Shown: positions 39,754 to 49,076 of the stretch, in pieces
How positions within the stretch are numbered: the stretch's first letter is position 1
Layout: each line of letters starts with the position of its first letter
Assembly: GCF_900112225.1 (NCBI RefSeq)
Contig: NZ_FOLD01000027.1
Coordinates: 1-64,000, forward strand
Direction of reading: 5' to 3'
Length of the DNA: 64,000 nucleotides
Origin: Massilia yuzhufengensis
GTDB lineage: Bacteria; Pseudomonadota; Gammaproteobacteria; Burkholderiales; Burkholderiaceae_D
The notes under the pieces: generated by a model
Told to the model about the DNA's origin: nothing
Database searches by the model: none
What the model saw: only the letters and a program-made list of their open reading frames with translations
Translations under genes and position numbers: made by a program

Positions 39754-40776
39754 TCAGACCACGGCGCCGTCGGTCTCGTCCTTTTCCTTGACCGGCTTGA
39801 CCAGGTCTTCGCGCTTGACGCCCAGCCACATGGCCAGCGCGGCGGCAACGAACACCGACGAGTAGATACCGAAGCAGATGCCGATGGTCAGCGCAATCGC
39901 GAAGTTGTGCAGGGCGTGGCCGCCGAAGAACAGCATCGACAGCACCATCAGCTGGGTCGAACCGTGGGTGATGATGGTACGCGAGATGGTGCTGGTAATC
40001 GCGTGGTCGATCACTTCCGGCACCGTCATCTTGCGCTGCTTGCGGAACATTTCACGGATCCTGTCGAAGATGACCACCGATTCGTTGACCGAGTAGCCCA
40101 GCACCGCCAGGATCGCGGCCAGCACCGTCAGCGAGAATTCCAGTTCGAAGAAAGCGAAGAAGCCGAGGATGATGACGACGTCGTGCAGGTTGGCGATGAT
40201 CGCGGCGACCGCGAACTTCCACTCGAAGCGGATCGCCAGGTAGGCGACCACGCCGACGATCACCATCAGCAGCGCGTTCAGGCCGTTCTGGGCCAGCTCT
40301 TCGCCGACCGCCGGGCCAACGTATTCGACCCGTTGCAGGCTCACCACTTCCTGGCCGGCGGCGTTGACGCAGCTGGTGCGGTTGACCGTTTCGCCCTTTT
40401 CGGTGGTCACTTGCGTCACCTTCGGCGTGCCCTGTTCGGACACGCAGACGGCGTTGAAGGCCTTGTCCGAGGTGCCGGCCTGGGCCTGGCCCTCGACGAT
40501 CGGCAGGCGCAGCAGGACGGCCTGCGCGGTGCCGAAGCTGGTCACTTCAGGCGCTTCGTAGCCGACGCCGCGCAGCGTGGTACGGATCTTCTCCTGGTCC
40601 GCGGCATGCGGGTAGTGCAGTTCCATCACGGTGCCGCCGGTGAATTCCACCGAATAATGCAGGTTCTTGGTCACCAGGAAGAACACCGCCGCCAGGAAGG
40701 TCACCGCCGAGATCACATTGAGGATCAAGGCATGGCGCATGAACGGGATGTCCCGTTTGATCTTGAAAAATTCCAT
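39754..40776 (-). CDS. secF: Protein translocase subunit SecF
   Basis: SecF works with SecD to use the proton gradient for pulling proteins across the inner membrane after SecYEG passage. The 340-residue protein has six hydrophobic helices, with the conserved VEFTGGT stretch after TM1 and the FAVAAIIANLHDVVIILGFF and ADRI-like VIFDRIREM blocks. The periplasmic loop is somewhat longer than in E. coli (about residues 95-130, containing two cysteines, NAVCVSEQ and NRTSCVNAAG). It starts 2 nt after the secD stop. Confidence 0.95.
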   Translation of the reverse strand: MEFFKIKRDIPFMRHALILNVISAVTFLAAVFFLVTKNLHYSVEFTGGTVMELHYPHAADQEKIRTTLRGVGYEAPEVTSFGTAQAVLLRLPIVEGQAQAGTSDKAFNAVCVSEQGTPKVTQVTTEKGETVNRTSCVNAAGQEVVSLQRVEYVGPAVGEELAQNGLNALLMVIVGVVAYLAIRFEWKFAVAAIIANLHDVVIILGFFAFFELEFSLTVLAAILAVLGYSVNESVVIFDRIREMFRKQRKMTVPEVIDHAITSTISRTIITHGSTQLMVLSMLFFGGHALHNFAIALTIGICFGIYSSVFVAAALAMWLGVKREDLVKPVKEKDETDGAVV

Positions 40777-40778
40777 CG

Positions 40779-42668
40779 TTATTCCTGAGGTACGTTTTGC
40801 TTGTTAGGCGTGAAGCCTTCTTTCCAGACCGTGCCGATCGAGATGCTCGTGAGCTTCTTCTTGCGGCCGTACCAGAGATTGAGGAAGCCACGGGCCACGA
40901 ACACGGCCGAGAACATCGAGGTCAGGATGCCGAGGCAGTGCACCACGGCGAAGCCGCGGATCGCGCCCGAACCGAAGATCAGCAGCGCCAGGCCGACGAT
41001 CAGGGTGGTGACGTTGGAATCGAAAATGGTATCCCAGGCGTGCTTGAAGCCGGCGCTGATGGCAGTCTGCGGCGCGGCGCCGGCACGCAGTTCTTCGCGG
41101 ATACGCTCGTTGATCAGCACGTTGGCGTCGATCGCCATGCCCAGCGCCAGCGCGATTGCCGCGATACCCGGCAGGGTCAGGGTGATCTGCATCATCGACA
41201 GCAGGGCCAGCAGGAACAGCACGTTGGCCGCCAGCGCCAGCGCACTGAAGAAGCCCACCAGGTGGTAATACAAAATCATGAAGATGGCGATCGCCACGAA
41301 GCCCCACACCGTGGAATGCAGGCCGCGCTCGATGTTCTCGGCGCCCAGCTGGGGGCCGATCACGCGTTCTTCGATGAATTCCATCGGCGCCGACAGCGCG
41401 CCCGAGCGCAGCAGCAGCGCCAGTTCGTTCGCGTCTTCCGAGGTACCCATATTGGTGATCTGGAAGGTCGAACCGAGTTCGCTCTGGATGGTCGGGGCCG
41501 ACAGCACGCTGTACTTGCCCTTTTCCTTCAGCAGGATCGCCATGCGCTTGCCGACGTTTTCGCGGGTGGCCTGGCGGATGCGGCGGCCGCCGTCGCCGTT
41601 CAGGTCGAGCGAGACGGCAGGCTGCTGGTTCGAATCGAAGCTGGCGACGGCGCTGGAAATATAGTCGCCGGTCAGGATGATGTCTTTCGACACCACGATC
41701 GGGGCGCCGCGGCCCTCGAGGAAGAGTTCCGAGTTCAGCGGGATGGCGGCCGACTGTTCGGTGCCAGGCGTCACGGTGCTGTCGACCATGCGCAGTTCTA
41801 GGGTGGCGGTGCGGCCGATGATGTCCTTGGCGCGCGCCACGTCCTGAACGCCCGGCAGCTGGACGATGATGCGGTCGGCGCCCTGCTGCTGGATCAGCGG
41901 CTCGGTGGTGCCCAGTTCGTTGATACGCTTGGACAGGGTGGCGATGTTCTGCTTGACGCCGTCTTCGACGGTGCGGCGCAGCGCTTCGGCCTTGAGGGTG
42001 ACGACCAGCTTCAGGTCGGTGCCATCGGCGGCATCGGCAAAGGCCAGGTCGGGCATCTGCGAGGCCAGCGCATTGCGCGCGGCGCTACGGGTAGCGGCGT
42101 CGCGGAAGCGCACTTCGATGCTGTTGCCGGCGCGGTCGATGCCGGCGTGGCGGATGTTCTTGTCGCGCAGGTGGCTGCGCACGCTGGCCTGGATGCCCTT
42201 GACCTTGGTGTCGAGCACGGCCTTGCCATCGACCTGCAGCAGGAAGTGCACGCCGCCGCGCAAGTCCAGGCCCAGGTTCATGGGCTTGGCGTTGATCGCC
42301 TGCATCCATGCGGGGGTGTTCTTCACCAGGTTGACGGTGACGATGTAATCGGGATTGTCGTGGTCGCGGTTGAGGTCGCGTTCCAGCGCCAGCTTGGCCT
42401 TGAACTGGGCGTCGGTGCTGGCGAAGCGCGCGCGCACCGAGGTGCTGTTGCCGCTGCCTTCGAGGGAGACCCCGGTGGCGGGAACGCCGGCGCGCTTGAG
42501 CGCATCCGCGACCAGGCCGGTAGTGGCGCTGGTGATATTGACCGTCGATTTACCGGTGGTGACCTGCAGTGCCGGCGATTCGCCGAAGTAGTTCGGCGCC
42601 GTGTACAGCGCGCCCAGCAGGAGCGCGACGGCGATCAGTAGATATTTCCAGACGGGATAGCGGTTCAT
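40779..42668 (-). CDS. secD: Protein translocase subunit SecD
   Basis: This 629-residue RND-family protein has a first helix right after MNRYPVWKYLL and a large periplasmic domain (about 30-455) containing MNLGLDLRGGVHFLLQVD. Five C-terminal helices include VLINERIREELRAG and the proton-relay block. Length is close to E. coli SecD (615). The start at MNRYPVW is chosen over an upstream frame extension. It is part of yajC-secD-secF with short spacings. Confidence 0.95.
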   Translation of the reverse strand: MNRYPVWKYLLIAVALLLGALYTAPNYFGESPALQVTTGKSTVNITSATTGLVADALKRAGVPATGVSLEGSGNSTSVRARFASTDAQFKAKLALERDLNRDHDNPDYIVTVNLVKNTPAWMQAINAKPMNLGLDLRGGVHFLLQVDGKAVLDTKVKGIQASVRSHLRDKNIRHAGIDRAGNSIEVRFRDAATRSAARNALASQMPDLAFADAADGTDLKLVVTLKAEALRRTVEDGVKQNIATLSKRINELGTTEPLIQQQGADRIIVQLPGVQDVARAKDIIGRTATLELRMVDSTVTPGTEQSAAIPLNSELFLEGRGAPIVVSKDIILTGDYISSAVASFDSNQQPAVSLDLNGDGGRRIRQATRENVGKRMAILLKEKGKYSVLSAPTIQSELGSTFQITNMGTSEDANELALLLRSGALSAPMEFIEERVIGPQLGAENIERGLHSTVWGFVAIAIFMILYYHLVGFFSALALAANVLFLLALLSMMQITLTLPGIAAIALALGMAIDANVLINERIREELRAGAAPQTAISAGFKHAWDTIFDSNVTTLIVGLALLIFGSGAIRGFAVVHCLGILTSMFSAVFVARGFLNLWYGRKKKLTSISIGTVWKEGFTPNKQNVPQE

Positions 42669-42733
42669 AGTGTTCCAGCGTTCAATGTTGAGCACGGTGC
42701 GGCCCCGGGGGGCCGCCGCATTGTGCTAACTGC

Positions 42734-43066
42734 TTACAGGCCTTTCAGGGTGCCTTTCGGCAGCAGGGTCGTCACTGCATTCTTCTGGACCACGATTTCG
42801 GTACCGGTTGCCACTTCCAGGGTCACATAGGTGTCGGCCACCTTGGTGACGCGGCCCAGGATGCCGCCGGCGGTCGCCACTTCGTCGCCCTTGGCCAGCG
42901 CGTCCATCATCGCTTTCGCTTCACGCTGCCGCTTCTGCTGAGGGCGGATCATGAGGAAGTACATGACCACGAACATCAGGATCAGCGGCAGGAAAGTCGT
43001 CATGCTACCCAGGATGCCAGGGTCAGCCGCAGTCGTGGTTTGCGCGTACGCGTTGGAAATGAACAC
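42734..43066 (-). CDS. yajC: Sec translocon accessory protein YajC, GTG start
   Basis: This 110-residue single-span inner membrane protein binds SecDF. A hydrophobic segment (about 22-40, TFLPLILMFVVMYFLMI) is followed by RPQQKRQREAKAM and a small soluble domain, as in E. coli YajC (110 aa). The start is a GTG at 43066 (read as fMet-FISNAYAQ) because GGAG lies 5 nt upstream and the length then matches. The only ATG upstream in frame would add 35 residues running through the promoter. Confidence 0.9.
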   Translation of the reverse strand: MFISNAYAQTTTAADPGILGSMTTFLPLILMFVVMYFLMIRPQQKRQREAKAMMDALAKGDEVATAGGILGRVTKVADTYVTLEVATGTEIVVQKNAVTTLLPKGTLKGL

Positions 43067-43104
43067 AAGAACTCCGATTGTGAGATTAAAAAAATAAGCG
43101 GTGT

Positions 43105-43113
43105 ATTCTAGCA
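43105..43113 (-). promoter_or_regulatory. Extended -10 promoter of yajC-secDF
   Basis: On the minus strand TGC-TAGAAT (43113-43105) forms an extended -10 about 40 nt upstream of the yajC GTG; a weak TTGGCT lies 19 nt further up. It gives the sec genes a promoter separate from queA-tgt, from which they are separated by 300 nt. Confidence 0.45.
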
Positions 43114-43226
43114 CCGGCAGTGCGGCGCGAGCCAATCTGGAGGTATGTAGGTTTGCAATTCCTAATTGCAAGATGTTGGCGGAAAAATAAGGTGGGGGTG
43201 TTTACGTGGGTTGGTGGGTTGCGAAG

Positions 43227-43258
43227 AACTTGGGTTCCGGCCTGCGCCGGAACGACGG
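43227..43258. repeat. REP-like palindrome (first of an inverted pair)
   Basis: The sequence is CTTGG, arms GTTCCGGC (43234-43241) and GCCGGAAC (43246-43253), loop CTGC, then GACGG. The partner is at 43311 in inverse orientation. Confidence 0.8.
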
Positions 43259-43310
43259 TTTTGAGGCTAGCGCAGAGAACGATGTCTCTTTTTCGACCAC
43301 CTACGCCAGC

Positions 43311-43345
43311 ACGTCGTCCCGGCGCAGGCCGGGACCCAAATTTGC
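43311..43345. repeat. REP-like palindrome (second of an inverted pair)
   Basis: The sequence is ACGTC, arms GTCCCGGC (43316-43323) and GCCGGGAC (43328-43335), loop GCAG, then CCAAATT. It lies 22 nt beyond the tgt stop. The rest of the 43067-43366 gap holds the yajC promoter. Confidence 0.8.
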
Positions 43346-43366
43346 ACGCTGCAAGTTAGCGTTCAC

Positions 43367-44506
43367 TCACACCCCACGACCCCGGTCCGCCGCAAACCTG
43401 ATCCGAAACGCGTTAAACCCATCCGCATCGATCGCATCGCGCATCTCCTGCATCAGCTTCAGGTAGTAATGCAGGTTGTGGATCGTATTGAGCCGCGCCC
43501 CCAGGATCTCGTTCGAGCGGTGCAAGTGATGCAGGTAAGCGCGCGTGAAGTTCTTGCAGCAGTAGCAGTCGCAGGACTCGTCCAGCGGCGCCGTGTCTTC
43601 CTTGTAGCGCGCATTCTTGATCTTCACGTCGCCGAAGCGCGTGAACAGCCAGCCGTTGCGGGCGTTCCGGGTTGGCATGACGCAGTCGAACATGTCGACG
43701 CCATTGGCCACGCCGTCCACCAGGTCTTCCGGCGTGCCGACACCCATCAGGTAGTGCGGCTTGTTTTCCGGCAGGCGCGGGCCGACGTGGGCCAGGATGC
43801 GCTTCATGTCTTCCTTCGGCTCGCCCACCGACAGGCCGCCGATGGCCAGGCCCGGGAAGTCGATGTCTTCCAGCCCGGCCAGCGATTCGTCGCGCAGGTG
43901 CTCGTACATGCCGCCCTGGACGATGCCGAACAGCGCGTTCGGGTTCTCGCCGCCCTTGAATTCATTCATCGAGCGCTGGGCCCAGCGCAGCGACATGCGC
44001 ATCGATTTCGCCGCTTCGTCGGCCGTCGCCGGACGGCCGTCGATTTCATACGGCGTGCATTCGTCGAACTGCATCACGATGTCCGAATTCAGCGAACGCT
44101 GGATCTGCATCGAGATTTCGGGCGACAGGAACAGGCGCGAGCCGTCGATGGGCGAGGCGAACTTCACGCCCTCTTCGGTGATCTTGCGCATCGCGCCCAG
44201 CGAAAACACCTGGAAGCCGCCCGAGTCGGTCAGGATGGGGCCATCCCAGCCCATGAACTTGTGCAGGCCGCCGAATTTATCGAGCACCTTGGTGCCCGGG
44301 CGCAGCCACAGGTGGAAGGTGTTACCCAGGATGATCTGCGAGCCCACGTCCTTCAGTTCGGTCGGGTCCATCGCCTTGACCGAGCCATAGGTACCGACCG
44401 GCATGAAGATCGGGGTTTCGATGGTGCCGTGGTTGAGCTTCAGGCGGCCGCGGCGCGCGTGCGACAGGCCGCTGGTGTCTTTTTTAAGCAGGGTAAATTC
44501 GAGCAT
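43367..44506 (-). CDS. tgt: Queuine tRNA-ribosyltransferase (tRNA-guanine transglycosylase)
   Basis: Tgt swaps guanine-34 for preQ1 in tRNAs with GUN anticodons, on the way to queuosine. The 379-residue protein has the catalytic aspartate region ILTDSGGFQVFSLG, the preQ1-binding FGIVQGGMYEHLR and the zinc site near the C-terminus (ESCDCYCCKNFTRAYLHHL). Length matches the bacterial family. It lies 13 nt after queA, whose product acts next in the same pathway. Confidence 0.96.
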   Translation of the reverse strand: MLEFTLLKKDTSGLSHARRGRLKLNHGTIETPIFMPVGTYGSVKAMDPTELKDVGSQIILGNTFHLWLRPGTKVLDKFGGLHKFMGWDGPILTDSGGFQVFSLGAMRKITEEGVKFASPIDGSRLFLSPEISMQIQRSLNSDIVMQFDECTPYEIDGRPATADEAAKSMRMSLRWAQRSMNEFKGGENPNALFGIVQGGMYEHLRDESLAGLEDIDFPGLAIGGLSVGEPKEDMKRILAHVGPRLPENKPHYLMGVGTPEDLVDGVANGVDMFDCVMPTRNARNGWLFTRFGDVKIKNARYKEDTAPLDESCDCYCCKNFTRAYLHHLHRSNEILGARLNTIHNLHYYLKLMQEMRDAIDADGFNAFRIRFAADRGRGV

Positions 44507-44519
44507 CGGGTATCTACTA

Positions 44520-45542
44520 TTAACGTGAGGTCGTGGTCAGCAGCATGGCGTCGCCGTAGCTGAAGAAGCGGTATTCGTTGGCGATCGCATGGGCATAGGC
44601 CTTGCGGATGGCCTCATAGCCGGCAAAGGCCGACACCAGCATCAGCAGGGTCGACTTGGGCAGGTGGAAGTTGGTCACCAGGCGGGTGACCGTCTTGAAG
44701 GTATAGCCCGGCGTGATGAACAGCGCGGTGTCGGCGCTGCCGGCCAAGAGCTCCCCCGTCTGCGAGCCCGACTCCAGCGCGCGCAGGGACGTCGTGCCCA
44801 CCGCCACCACCTCGCGGCCGGCAAGCTTGGCCGCGCGCACCGCATCGACCGTCTCCTGCGGGATGGTGTACCACTCGGTATGCATCTGGTGCGCCGACAA
44901 ATCCTCGACCCGCACCGGCTGGAAGGTGCCGGCGCCGACGTGCAGCGTCACGTACGCGAACTGGACGCCCTTGGCCGCCAGGCGGTCCAGCAGCGGCTGG
45001 TCGAAGTGCAGGCCGGCGGTGGGTGCGGCTACGGCGCCCGGCTCTTTCGAATAGACGGTCTGGTAGCGCTGCTCGTCGAATTCGTCCGCGCTGTGCTCGA
45101 TGTAGGGCGGCAGCGGCAGGCGGCCATGGGCCTCGATCAGGTCGAACACGTCGCCTTCCAAATGCAGCGTGAAGAATTCGCCGGCGCGCTCGCCAGTGAC
45201 CACATCGAAGGCGTTGGCCAGGCGGATGCGGTTGCCGGGTTTGGGCGACTTGGAGGCGCGCACCTGGGCCAGCACGGTGCGGTTGTCCAGCACGCGCTCG
45301 ACCAGCACTTCCACCTGGCCGCCGGTTTCCTTGACGCCGAAGAAGCGCGCCTTGAGCACGCGCGTATTGTTCATCACCAGCAGGTCGCCCGGCTGGAGCT
45401 GGTCGACGATGTCGGCGAAATGGCGGTCCGTGATGCGGTCGCCATCGAGCTGCAGCAGGCGCGACGCGCTCCGGTCTGGCAGCGGCAGCTGCGCGATCCG
45501 CTCTGGCGGCAGGTCGAAATCGAAATCGGAAAGCGAGTACAT
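44520..45542 (-). CDS. queA: S-adenosylmethionine:tRNA ribosyltransferase-isomerase
   Basis: QueA transfers and rearranges the ribosyl part of AdoMet onto preQ1-modified tRNA to make epoxyqueuosine. The 340-residue protein has family blocks FDFDLPPERIAQLP, DRSASRLLQLDG, GAVAAPTAGLHFD and LPKSTLLMLVSAFAG. The ATG at 45542 is used; a TTG nine bases upstream (45551) would only add three residues. The 105-nt gap to the divergent recG is the likely shared promoter region. It is co-transcribed with tgt. Confidence 0.95.
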   Translation of the reverse strand: MYSLSDFDFDLPPERIAQLPLPDRSASRLLQLDGDRITDRHFADIVDQLQPGDLLVMNNTRVLKARFFGVKETGGQVEVLVERVLDNRTVLAQVRASKSPKPGNRIRLANAFDVVTGERAGEFFTLHLEGDVFDLIEAHGRLPLPPYIEHSADEFDEQRYQTVYSKEPGAVAAPTAGLHFDQPLLDRLAAKGVQFAYVTLHVGAGTFQPVRVEDLSAHQMHTEWYTIPQETVDAVRAAKLAGREVVAVGTTSLRALESGSQTGELLAGSADTALFITPGYTFKTVTRLVTNFHLPKSTLLMLVSAFAGYEAIRKAYAHAIANEYRFFSYGDAMLLTTTSR

Positions 45543-45647
45543 TGTTGTCAATTCTGGGAAAATGGGTGCTGACAGCCTTACAATAGAGGCTACAGTGCGT
45601 GCGGCGAACCCTCTATTTTACGCCAGCAAAGCCCGAAATGCCGCAAT

Positions 45648-47711
45648 ATGCCCGCCACCAAGACCACATCCGCACCTAAAACCATCGAATCCAAGCTCGC
45701 CCGGCTGGGCCTGCGCACCGACATGGACCTGGTGCTGCACCTGCCGATGCGCTACGAGGACGAGACCAAAGTGGTCTCGATCCGCGACGCCTGCCTGCGC
45801 GGCCTGCAAACCTGGCAGGTCGAAGGCGTGGTGGTGAAAAACGAGATCACCTACAAGCCGCGGCGCCAGCTGCTGGTGCAGATTGCCGACGAGTCCGGCG
45901 AACTGCAGCTGCGCTTCATGAACTACTACGGCAGCCAGGTCAAGCAGATGGCCGAAGGCGTGCGCATCCGAGCGCGGGGCGAGCTCAAACACGGCTTCTT
46001 CGGCGCCGAGATGGTCCACCCGGCCTATAAAGTCATCAACGAAGGCGCGCCGCTGCCCACCGCGCTCACCCCGGTCTACCCGTCGGGCGAGGGCCTGTCG
46101 CAAACCATCCTGCGGCGCGCCGTCACCGACGCCATGAAGCGCATCGACTGGCGCGACACCCTGCCCAACGCTTTCCTGTCGCGCCTGCAGCTGTGGGACT
46201 TCGAACCGTCGGTGCGCCTGCTGCACTACCCGCCGGCGGACGTCGACGAATACGCGCTCACCGAGCGCAGCCACCCGGCCTGGACCCGCATGAAGTTCGA
46301 CGAGCTGCTGGCGCAGCAGTTGTCGCTCAAGCGCGCCCAGCGTGCCCGCCGCGAAAAAGGTGCGCCCCAGCTGCGCGCGGTCGGCGCGTTGTCCGACGCC
46401 TTCCTGGGCGCCCTGCCCTTCGCCCTCACCGGCGCCCAACAGCGCGTGGTGAAGGAGATCCGCGCCGACCTGGTCGAAGGCTTCCCGATGCAGCGCCTGC
46501 TGCAGGGCGACGTCGGCAGCGGCAAGACCGTGGTGTCGGCGCTGGCCGCCGCCCAGGCCATCGACTCCGGCTACCAGGCCGCGCTGATGGCGCCTACCGA
46601 GATCCTGGCCGAGCAGCACTTCCGCAAGATCGCTGCGTGGATGGAGCCGCTCGGCGTGCGGGTTGCGTGGCTGACGGGCAGCCTGAAAAAGAAGGACAAG
46701 GACGCGGCCAAGGAAGTGATCGAGTCGGGCGAAGCGCACCTGGTGATCGGCACCCACGCCCTGATCCAGGACACGGTGCAGTTCGCGAAACTGGGCCTGG
46801 TGATCGTCGACGAGCAGCACCGCTTCGGCGTCGGCCAGCGCCTCACCCTGCGCAACAAGGGCAGCGACGGCCTGGTGCCGCACCAGCTCATGATGTCGGC
46901 CACGCCGATCCCGCGCACCCTGGCCATGACCTACTACGCCGACCTGGAAGTATCGGTCATCGACGAACTGCCCCCGGGGCGCAGCCCCATCGTCACGCGC
47001 GCCATCGACCAGAACCGGCGCGACGAAGTGATCGAGCGGGTGCACGCCGCCGCGCAGGAAGGCCGCCAGGTCTACTGGGTCTGCCCGCTGATCGAGGAAT
47101 CCGAAGTGCTGCAGCTGCAGACCGCCACCGAAACCTTCGAGACCCTGGCCGAGGCCCTGCCCGACCTGGTGGTGGGCCTGGTGCACGGCCGCATGAAGCC
47201 GCTGGAAAAGCAGGCGATCATGGACGCCTTCACGGCCGGCGACGTGCACGTGCTGGTGGCGACCACCGTGATCGAAGTCGGCGTCGACGTGCCGAACGCC
47301 TCGCTGATGGTGATCGAGCATGCCGAACGCTTCGGCCTGTCGCAGCTGCACCAGCTGCGCGGCCGCGTCGGCCGGGGCTCGGCTGCGAGCGTGTGCTTAC
47401 TTCTTTACCAGAGCCCACTAGGCCAGGTCGCCAAGCAGCGCCTGCTGACCATGCGCGAAACCACCGACGGCTTCGAGATCGCCCGGCGCGACCTGGAAAT
47501 CCGCGGCCCCGGCGAATTCCTCGGCGCCCGCCAGTCCGGCGAAGCCATGCTGCGCTTCGCCGACCTGGAAGCGGACCAGTGGATCGTCGACAAGGCCAGG
47601 GAGGTCGCCCAGTACCTGCTCGACAACAGCGAGCGTCCCGAATACATGGCGATCATCGACGCCCACCTGACCCGCTGGCTGGGCGGGCGCGAAGAGTTCC
47701 TGAGGGTGTAG
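45648..47711 (+). CDS. recG: ATP-dependent DNA helicase RecG
   Basis: RecG reverses stalled forks and branch-migrates Holliday junctions. The 687-residue protein has the N-terminal wedge/OB domain (about 10-230), Walker A GDVGSGKTVV (near 285-294), the Walker B box VDEQH, motif III MSATPIPRTLAMT, and the helicase C-terminal domain with VATTVIEVGVDVP and QLHQLRGRVGRG. Length is close to E. coli RecG (693). It diverges from queA and is followed by a REP element. Confidence 0.96.
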   Translation: MPATKTTSAPKTIESKLARLGLRTDMDLVLHLPMRYEDETKVVSIRDACLRGLQTWQVEGVVVKNEITYKPRRQLLVQIADESGELQLRFMNYYGSQVKQMAEGVRIRARGELKHGFFGAEMVHPAYKVINEGAPLPTALTPVYPSGEGLSQTILRRAVTDAMKRIDWRDTLPNAFLSRLQLWDFEPSVRLLHYPPADVDEYALTERSHPAWTRMKFDELLAQQLSLKRAQRARREKGAPQLRAVGALSDAFLGALPFALTGAQQRVVKEIRADLVEGFPMQRLLQGDVGSGKTVVSALAAAQAIDSGYQAALMAPTEILAEQHFRKIAAWMEPLGVRVAWLTGSLKKKDKDAAKEVIESGEAHLVIGTHALIQDTVQFAKLGLVIVDEQHRFGVGQRLTLRNKGSDGLVPHQLMMSATPIPRTLAMTYYADLEVSVIDELPPGRSPIVTRAIDQNRRDEVIERVHAAAQEGRQVYWVCPLIEESEVLQLQTATETFETLAEALPDLVVGLVHGRMKPLEKQAIMDAFTAGDVHVLVATTVIEVGVDVPNASLMVIEHAERFGLSQLHQLRGRVGRGSAASVCLLLYQSPLGQVAKQRLLTMRETTDGFEIARRDLEIRGPGEFLGARQSGEAMLRFADLEADQWIVDKAREVAQYLLDNSERPEYMAIIDAHLTRWLGGREEFLRV

Positions 47712-47756
47712 CGTTTGCATTCCTGCCGTCCCGCGCAACGGCCACGAACTCCAGCA

Positions 47757-47791
47757 CCGTCGTACCGGCGAAGGCCGGTACCCAATTCCGT
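47757..47791. repeat. REP-like palindrome
   Basis: CCGTCGTACCGGC, loop GAAG and GCCGGTACCCAATT, oriented like the copies at 388 and 43311. It lies 45 nt after recG, and no other signal was seen in the 187-nt gap. Confidence 0.75.
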
Positions 47792-47898
47792 CGCACACCC
47801 ACCCCGCATCCCCCACCCGTGACAATCCGATAGACATTCAGGCCACAGAACAGGATATCGTACCCCCAGCCCCTCCCTCCACCCGCCCACGACACGCC

Positions 47899-48660
47899 AT
47901 GCCCATCCTCGGACTCGGTCTCCACCTGATCGTTGCCATCTTCTTCGCCATCCACGCTGTGCGCACCGGACGGCCGCTGTACTGGCTCCTGATCCTCTTT
48001 TCCTTCCCCCTGCTCGGCAGCCTGGTGTACTTCGGCGTGGTGTTCCTGCCCCACTCGCGCATCGAGCGCCAGGCACGCCAGGCCGGACGCGCCATCCAGA
48101 AGACCCTGGACCCGGGCCGCGATGTGCGCGACGCCCGCCAGCTGTTCGACCTGACACCCACCGCCCACAACCGGATGCGCCTGGCCGCCGCCCTGCTCGA
48201 GGCAGGCCAGGCCGCCGAAGCGGTGGCGCAGTACGACGCCTGCCTGCAAGGCCCGTTCGCCGGCGACGCCGAAGTCATCCTCGGCGCCGCCCGCGCACGG
48301 GCCGCGAACGGCGAGCACGCGGCGGCAGTCGCCCTGCTGGCGCCGCTGCAATCGAAGCAGCCAGCCTACCGCCCGCAGGAAGTCGGCCTGGCGCTGGGCC
48401 GCGCCTGTGCCGCGCTGGGACGGCCGGACGAAGCGGCTGCCCAGTTCTCGATGGTGGTGGAACGCTTCGGCAGTATCGAGGCGCGGGTGGAGCTGGCATT
48501 GTGGGCGCTCGCCCACCGCAACGAGGCGGCGGCGCAGCGCGAGCTGGCGGAAATCGCCCACGCGCGGCGGCACATGGCCAAGCACACGCTGGACTTGCAT
48601 CATGAATTGTTCCGGCGGCTGGATGCCGCCTCAAACGCGCGCCCAGGATCCCAGACGTAG
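47899..48660 (+). CDS. Membrane-anchored tetratricopeptide-repeat protein
   Basis: This 253-residue protein has two N-terminal hydrophobic segments (about 3-20 and 26-50). The N-terminal region, including GRPLYWLLILFSFPLLGSL, resembles the short phospholipase D-type N-terminal membrane domain. From about residue 80 there are TPR-like helical pairs (RLAAALLEAGQAAEAVAQYD, LGRACAALGRPDEAAAQF). It could scaffold membrane proteins; the function is unknown. The ATG follows a weak purine-rich region (CCACGACACGCC), so the start is not well fixed. It is monocistronic. Confidence 0.72.
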   Translation: MPILGLGLHLIVAIFFAIHAVRTGRPLYWLLILFSFPLLGSLVYFGVVFLPHSRIERQARQAGRAIQKTLDPGRDVRDARQLFDLTPTAHNRMRLAAALLEAGQAAEAVAQYDACLQGPFAGDAEVILGAARARAANGEHAAAVALLAPLQSKQPAYRPQEVGLALGRACAALGRPDEAAAQFSMVVERFGSIEARVELALWALAHRNEAAAQRELAEIAHARRHMAKHTLDLHHELFRRLDAASNARPGSQT

Positions 48661-48698
48661 GATGGTCGGCTCTGCCGACCACCCTACCAGTCAGCAAA

Positions 48699-49076
48699 TC
48701 AAGTACTGATCGCGCTCGTAAACGTCAGCCGGTTCCCGAACGGATCCTTGATCGACATGTCGCGCGAACCCCATGGGGTGTCCTCGATGCCGGGCCGCGA
48801 GTAGCCGTACTGCTTGGCCGTGAGCTCCGCATGGTAGGCATCGATGTCGTCCACTTCGATGCGCATGGCTGCGCCGGGGCAGCAGTCGCCGTGGTGCTCG
48901 CTCAGGTGCAGCACGCAGCCGTCGCGCGACACCTGGAGGTAGAGCGGAAGATCGGGTTCGAAGCGGTGTTCCCAGTCGACCCGGAAGCCCAGGAAGTCCA
49001 CATAGAATTCGCGGGCCTTCGCTTCATCGAAGCTGCGCAGGATGGGGGTGACGGTGCGCAGCTCCACCTTATTCAT
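48699..49076 (-). CDS. VOC-fold protein of the bleomycin-resistance/glyoxalase superfamily
   Basis: This 125-residue cytosolic protein has two beta-alpha-beta-beta-beta modules: VTPILRSFDEAKAREFYVDF in the first, and an IEVDDIDAYHAEL then MSIKDPFGNRLTF in the second. HLSEHHGDCCPG in the middle is typical of the bleomycin-resistance-like subgroup, which sequesters the drug as a dimer. A glyoxalase-type metal site is not obvious. Its start overlaps the stop of the upstream small secreted-protein gene by 8 nt. Resistance function is not implied by sequence alone. Confidence 0.82.
   Translation of the reverse strand: MNKVELRTVTPILRSFDEAKAREFYVDFLGFRVDWEHRFEPDLPLYLQVSRDGCVLHLSEHHGDCCPGAAMRIEVDDIDAYHAELTAKQYGYSRPGIEDTPWGSRDMSIKDPFGNRLTFTSAIST

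Noticed and set aside
48699..49076. Calling the VOC protein a bleomycin resistance determinant
   Set aside because: The fold alone does not show drug binding, and no resistance context is present.
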